The notes beneath the pieces were generated by a model. That model had not been told where the DNA came from, ran no database searches, and saw only the letters and a list, made by a program, of their open reading frames with translations. From Candidatus Kapaibacterium sp. (lineage in GTDB: Bacteria > Bacteroidota > Ignavibacteria > Kapaibacteriales > UBA2268): a stretch of 64,000 nt of DNA. This document shows positions 59,245-64,000 of the stretch, one piece after another (the first letter of the stretch is position 1; each line of letters begins with the position of its first letter). Made by a program: the position numbers and the translations under genes. The stretch lies in the NCBI GenBank assembly GCA_028376765.1, contig JAONBD010000004.1:1-64000 (forward strand), written 5' to 3'.

Positions 59245-59628
59245 TTAAAACTGATTGGTGAGTTTTCCAGCTTGTTTTTTTCTTGTAATCCAGTAGCTTG
59301 TTGCTTGTTTGTCAATTTTTTTATTTAGTAAATCTTGCCCCATAGTTCTTTGCAAAATCCCAATTGGTGTAATTACTAAATAAAATATTAATCCTAAAAT
59401 AAGTTTTGATGTAATATTACCAATAAAACTAGCAATAAACATCTGATATTTATAAATATATTTAATGGGCTTTTGCCAGAAAAAAGAAAAAACAACAAAA
59501 ATGGTAGCAGTTGTTAAAGTATAAATATTTAAAAACGAAATTTCATCAAATTTGTATGGGATGATTATTGCAATTATGCTTGCCCAAATTAACCCAAAAG
59601 TTCTTAATAATTTTGTTTTTGTTTTCAT
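59245..59628 (-). CDS. SxtJ family membrane protein
   Basis: LRTFGLIWASIIAIIIPY; GNITSKLILGLIFYLVITPIGILQRTMGQDLLNKKIDKQATSYWI; linked to DUF5989 and carbamoyltransferase. Confidence 0.8.
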   Translation of the reverse strand: MKTKTKLLRTFGLIWASIIAIIIPYKFDEISFLNIYTLTTATIFVVFSFFWQKPIKYIYKYQMFIASFIGNITSKLILGLIFYLVITPIGILQRTMGQDLLNKKIDKQATSYWITRKKQAGKLTNQF

Positions 59629-59629
59629 A

Positions 59630-59662
59630 AAAAAATGGGGTAGAAATATCTACCCCTTTTAT
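59630..59662 (-). terminator. Terminator downstream of POT transporter
   Basis: AAAAAATGGGGTAGA-aa-TATCTACCCCTTTTA. Confidence 0.75.
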
Positions 59663-59685
59663 CTCATAATTGATAAATACTTAAT

Positions 59686-61170
59686 TTATTCTACGCCATG
59701 CATTAATTTTTTAAGTGGCTTATTGAGTATTATTATTATTACTGCAACACCAAGTAATACAAATCCAATTGTAGAAAATATACTAACATAGTTTGTTAAT
59801 CCATCAGCAACACTTAGCGGTTCAGTACCGTCATGAGCTCCGCTCATCGCTGCAATTTTACCACCAAGATAATTTGCCATTGCAAAGCTTAAAAACCATG
59901 CACCCATAGCAGTTCCTGCAATTTTTTTAGGGGCTAACTTAGTAACCATCGAGAGTCCAATGGGTGATAAGAAAAGCTCACCAGATGTATGTAACATATA
60001 AAGGAATACAAGAGTTAATAATGGTACTTGAGAAGCATCATTAACAAACATAACACCAATTTGTGTTAACAAGAAACCCAAAGCTAATTGAATAATACCA
60101 AATGCAAATTTTAATGGAATACTAGGATTCTTGCCAATAGCAGCTAGTTTAACCCACATTACTGAAAATATTGATCCAAATACTACAATGAAAAATGGAT
60201 TGAAAAATTGTGTCATTGAAGCTGGCATAGTCCAACCTAATACTTCACGGTTTACATTTCTATCAGCAAATAATGTTAAAGATGTTCCAGCTTGTTCGAA
60301 GCATGCCCAAAATGTAATATTTATAACCATAAATATTATTAGAGCAACCATTCTATCTTTCCAAACTTTTGTACCAGATTCAATATCTTCATCTTTTCCA
60401 GCTTTTATCATGGAAATACTAATATATAGGAAAAGACCTAATAAAAGATAATCCAAAATCTGATTTTGCATAATTAAAAAATAACATACTGGGATTAATA
60501 ACAATGAGAATATTGTTATTGACTGTACATTATTAAGTGGACCAAATGATTTTTTATAACCAATTTCTGGAATATCAACACCAGGAGCACTAGCAAACCT
60601 AGATCTTCTTACATAAAATATTAAAATACCTAAAAGCATCCCAAATCCAGCAAGCCCGAACCCTTTGTCGAATCCGTAAGTCTCCCCTACATAAGCAACA
60701 AGAGTAGTAGCTAGAAGCGCTCCTAAGTTAATTCCAATATAAAATATTGTAAAACCTGAATCTCTTCTAGGATCTCCATCGTCATAAAGCTTTCCTACGA
60801 TAGTGGATATATTTGCTTTAAAGTATCCATTACCCAAAATTAATGCACCCATACCAATCATTAGAGTAGTTTCTGTGCCGCCTAAAATTATAAACTCGCC
60901 CACTGCCATTAGCAGACCACCAAGAATTACAGCATATCGGTAACCGAGGTATTTATCAGCAAGTCTTCCACCTAAAATTGGTGCCGCATATACAAGTCCG
61001 GTATATGCACCGTAAATTAATGATGCCTCTGCATCACCCATCAAAAGTGACTTTACCAAATATAATGTAAGAAGGGTTCGCATACCATAGTAGCAAAATC
61101 TTTCCCACATCTCCGAAAAAAATAGGGCATATAAACCGCTAGGTTGACCCTGTTTTATATTTTCTGACAT
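59686..61170 (-). CDS. POT family proton-dependent oligopeptide transporter
   Basis: LFFSEMWERFCYYGMRTLLTLYL; GNGYFKANISTIVGKLYDDGDPRRDSGFTIFYIGINLGALLA. Confidence 0.96.
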   Translation of the reverse strand: MSENIKQGQPSGLYALFFSEMWERFCYYGMRTLLTLYLVKSLLMGDAEASLIYGAYTGLVYAAPILGGRLADKYLGYRYAVILGGLLMAVGEFIILGGTETTLMIGMGALILGNGYFKANISTIVGKLYDDGDPRRDSGFTIFYIGINLGALLATTLVAYVGETYGFDKGFGLAGFGMLLGILIFYVRRSRFASAPGVDIPEIGYKKSFGPLNNVQSITIFSLLLIPVCYFLIMQNQILDYLLLGLFLYISISMIKAGKDEDIESGTKVWKDRMVALIIFMVINITFWACFEQAGTSLTLFADRNVNREVLGWTMPASMTQFFNPFFIVVFGSIFSVMWVKLAAIGKNPSIPLKFAFGIIQLALGFLLTQIGVMFVNDASQVPLLTLVFLYMLHTSGELFLSPIGLSMVTKLAPKKIAGTAMGAWFLSFAMANYLGGKIAAMSGAHDGTEPLSVADGLTNYVSIFSTIGFVLLGVAVIIIILNKPLKKLMHGVE

Positions 61171-61249
61171 TAATTTTCTCCGTTTTTGTTTGTTTCTATT
61201 CTAAATAATTTCTTAAGTTAATAAAATTTTCAATCAAAAAGATAAAATT

Positions 61250-62170
61250 ATGAAATCAATTTTAATACTACTACTTGTTTCAGCGTTAACATTTGCCGAA
61301 GAAATAGAAATTGTTACCCCAGACGGTACCTTAAGCGGTACTCTTCAAGTCGCTAAAAAGGAATCTGATATTGGCATTCTAATATTAGCAGATTCGGGAC
61401 CTATAGATAGAGATGGTAATTCAACTAAAGAGCAAGGTAGTAATAACTCGCTTAAATTAATTGCTGATGGACTCCAAGAAAATGGTTATTCTTCATTAAG
61501 ATATGACAAAAGATTGGTTGGTAAAAGCAAAGGCTTTCCAATAGATTACAAAACAGTTTTTACAAATTTCATTTCAGATGCAACATTTGCCGTTGAAAAA
61601 CTAAAATCTCTAGGTTATAAAAAAGTAGTAATTATTGGTCATGGTGAAGGCTCGTTAATAGCAACAGTGACAGCAAGAAAAGCTAATGCTGATGCATTAA
61701 TTTCAGTTTGCGGTATTGTAAACGATGGGTCTGAACAAATACTTAATCAAATCAAAGAAAAAACACCAAATCTTTATGAAGAATCAAAATTAATAGTTGA
61801 TACACTTAAAATGGGGAAGATTGTGGAAAATATGAATCCTAAACTAGAATTACTGTTTAGCAAGTCAGTTCAACCATTTATGATTAATTTTTTCAAATAT
61901 AACCCAGAAAAAGAAATTGCAAAATTAGATATTCCTATTTTAGTTCTTGTTGGTAAAAATGATATTCAAATTTCAGCAGAAGAGAGCAAAATATTACTAG
62001 CTGCCACTAAATCAGGTAGTTATGTTTCTATTGAAGGTATGAACCACATTTTAAAGACTGTTAGTATGGATCCTGAAAAACAATTACGTTCTTTTTCAGA
62101 TCCTACATTAGAACTAAATGGTAATCTAGTTGAAAGTATTGTTGAATATTTAGAAACAATTGAAAATTAA
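61250..62170 (+). CDS. Exported alpha/beta hydrolase
   Basis: ILILADSGPIDRDGNS; YSSLRYDKRLVGKS; VVIIGHGEGSLIA; VLVGKNDIQIS; MNHILK. Confidence 0.9.
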   Translation: MKSILILLLVSALTFAEEIEIVTPDGTLSGTLQVAKKESDIGILILADSGPIDRDGNSTKEQGSNNSLKLIADGLQENGYSSLRYDKRLVGKSKGFPIDYKTVFTNFISDATFAVEKLKSLGYKKVVIIGHGEGSLIATVTARKANADALISVCGIVNDGSEQILNQIKEKTPNLYEESKLIVDTLKMGKIVENMNPKLELLFSKSVQPFMINFFKYNPEKEIAKLDIPILVLVGKNDIQISAEESKILLAATKSGSYVSIEGMNHILKTVSMDPEKQLRSFSDPTLELNGNLVESIVEYLETIEN

Positions 62171-62230
62171 TCTATCATGGCATAATATTGGTTAAGTAAT
62201 AAGAAATATATAAACTAATAAAACCGCCAA

Positions 62231-62842
62231 ATGAAAGATATTAGCATGCTAAGTCCTTTTGTGAACCCTAAGAGCATTGAAATTCCAGATGAATTTCATT
62301 CCTTTGAAACAAAAAAACCGTTTACAAACTGTGTAGTTTGTGAAAAGAACCTGATTGAAATTGGGATACACTATTTCGTTGAAAAATCTGTAAAAAAATA
62401 TCCAAATTCTAGTGCTTTCGATATTATTTTCGAATATGCTATTTGCCTAGAATGTGCATTAGAAATGAGAGAAACTCTATCTAAAGATTCTATGGAAAAA
62501 ATTGATTCATTTTTTGATGAAAAAGTGAATCTACTTTCCAGATGGAAAAGCTTGACTAGAGATGGCAAATATGATATAAATGATTGGGTTTCAAATTGTT
62601 TAATTACTAATAAGCCAGTAAAAGACCTTAACGAATATCAAATTTATGCCCATTGCGAGTCCGATAGAATGCTTTTTTCTCTTATGCCTTATGTTGTATC
62701 AGGTGAAGTAATAGATCACGTTTCTGGTTTATTATCACAAAAAACCAAAGATGAGCTAGATGGATTTATGGGCAAATATCTTGGGCCTCCTCCTTCTATT
62801 AGAGAAATATTAAAAGACAAAACACCTGTCTTTATTTTTTAG
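62231..62842 (+). CDS. Hypothetical protein with paired CxxC motifs
   Basis: CVVCEKNLIEIG...ICLECALEMRETL putative zinc-binding. Confidence 0.6.
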   Translation: MKDISMLSPFVNPKSIEIPDEFHSFETKKPFTNCVVCEKNLIEIGIHYFVEKSVKKYPNSSAFDIIFEYAICLECALEMRETLSKDSMEKIDSFFDEKVNLLSRWKSLTRDGKYDINDWVSNCLITNKPVKDLNEYQIYAHCESDRMLFSLMPYVVSGEVIDHVSGLLSQKTKDELDGFMGKYLGPPPSIREILKDKTPVFIF

Positions 62843-62845
62843 TTC

Positions 62846-62888
62846 AAAAAAAATGGTAAAACAAAATTCTTTGCTTTACCATTTTATT
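62846..62888. terminator. Bidirectional terminator
   Basis: AAAAAAAATGGTAAA...TTTACCATTTTA between convergent genes. Confidence 0.75.
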
Positions 62889-62909
62889 CTATCTGCTATT
62901 AATGTTTAA

Positions 62910-64000
62910 TTAATTCTTAATGAATTTACTCACAAAATAATCCTTATCATTAGATAGTTTTACTACATAAAAGCCTGAATGTAAACTTTTATCAGCTAGT
63001 GAAAAACTTAGTTTTCCATTTGAAATTTGTACTTTCTCATTTACAAGTGAATTACCCGTATTATCAATAACTTCAAGAGAATACTCTCCATTAATATTAT
63101 CATTTGTAAATATTGTTAGTTGATCTGATACTGGGTTAGGAGCAATATTCAACATATTAGAAAAACTTTTTTCATCAACACTCGCAAAAATATCTATTTC
63201 TGCTTTTAAATCTACCTGAAAAGATAATCTTCTTCGGGGCTCATCAAAAAATACTGTTAATACATCAGAAAAGCTACCATCAGCATAAGGTAAAAATTCT
63301 ACCTCCATAACAATTGTATCACCTGGTAAAAGTGTGACAGGTAGATTGTAATTCAATCTGAAATTTTCTGTATTTAGATTAGATCCATTAAATTGAACTT
63401 CTTCATCTAGCAGGTTTGTTACGGAAAATGTCCTGCTAAGGGTTGTATTATCTATATTATAAGAAAAATCTAGGTTTTCTATGTTCGTTGAAAATACCTC
63501 TGGCATAAAATCAAATTTAAAAGATCTGTAGCCATAACCGTTATAATCTACAAATGCAACTAAATTAGCAAGGCTATCAAATTCAGTCACATAACCACCA
63601 GAACCCCAACCAACAACCTTATTACCATTATCTAATGTTTGCATGTTACCCATTATCTGACCATAATTATTAAATTTATTCTCATCAAATTCATTGAACT
63701 CTCTAATTAGAGTTGCAGTTTTTTTATCATAGTCAATAAAATATGTACAACCCCTTGAATAACCTAAGTGCGGTCCATTATCGAAAATAGTAAATGACGT
63801 TTCATCCATCATTCGTGCATCATGTTGTGTTTCAAATAAAGGATTAACATTTTCTAGATCTGAAATAATCTCATAATCAGAATGTTGAGCATTTGCAATT
63901 CTCCAAAAATAATCGCCAGTATTTTTATTGATTTTACAAACTTCATTCAGATTTCTTTGGGAAAATACTAAACTAGTATCAGTATCAAATTCAAAAGAAT
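62910..64000 (-). CDS. Arylsulfotransferase (ASST) family protein with T9SS type A sorting domain (5' partial, runs off window)
   Basis: Frame continues upstream of listed ORF: KINKNTGDYFWRIANAQHSDYEIISDLENVNPLFETQHDARMMDETSFTIFDNG; C-term NIAPNPVSDQLTI...GFYVVKLSNDKDYFVSKFIKN. Confidence 0.85.
   Translation of the reverse strand, partial: SFEFDTDTSLVFSQRNLNEVCKINKNTGDYFWRIANAQHSDYEIISDLENVNPLFETQHDARMMDETSFTIFDNGPHLGYSRGCTYFIDYDKKTATLIREFNEFDENKFNNYGQIMGNMQTLDNGNKVVGWGSGGYVTEFDSLANLVAFVDYNGYGYRSFKFDFMPEVFSTNIENLDFSYNIDNTTLSRTFSVTNLLDEEVQFNGSNLNTENFRLNYNLPVTLLPGDTIVMEVEFLPYADGSFSDVLTVFFDEPRRRLSFQVDLKAEIDIFASVDEKSFSNMLNIAPNPVSDQLTIFTNDNINGEYSLEVIDNTGNSLVNEKVQISNGKLSFSLADKSLHSGFYVVKLSNDKDYFVSKFIKN

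Overview
This is a mostly ordinary, AT-rich chromosomal window, probably from the FCB group (Bacteroidota/Ignavibacteriota/Kapaibacteriota-like). Supporting signs are TAnnTTTG-type promoter elements, a T9SS C-terminal sorting domain, SxtJ/DUF5989/carbamoyltransferase genes and DUF4292/DUF6132-like proteins. Core content includes nuoG(partial)-nuoH-nuoI, a K+-dependent-type membrane pyrophosphatase, lipA, an RpoD-family sigma factor, a MoxR/DUF58 pair, tRNA-Leu(UAG), tig, an LptD-like protein, rnhB, hflX, a fructose-bisphosphate aldolase, grpE-dnaJ, tRNA-Ser(UGA), ftsQ-ftsA-ftsZ, an SppA-family peptidase and a POT transporter. An intact IS982-family element lies at 41788-42811, with 17-bp perfect terminal inverted repeats and a 6-bp target duplication (TATTTA). 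The main accessory region is about 32.75-38.1 kb. It holds a translationally coupled three-gene cassette: a TerB-like protein, a glycine-zipper membrane protein and a 485-aa His-rich multi-TM protein. The cassette sits between a truncated and a full-length copy of a Kelch/IPTL-CTERM gene, next to umuC, whose upstream region carries helically phased GTAACA repeats and a palindrome overlapping the promoter. This is the best candidate for an undescribed system. Other points of interest are a tRNA-like structured RNA upstream of hppA, an SppA fused to an outer-membrane-barrel-like domain, an SR-repeat/acidic protein pair, an NVEALA-like exported small-protein/propeller operon, and an hpnE-like gene with no canonical start codon. 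All family assignments come from reading motifs by eye; no database search was run.
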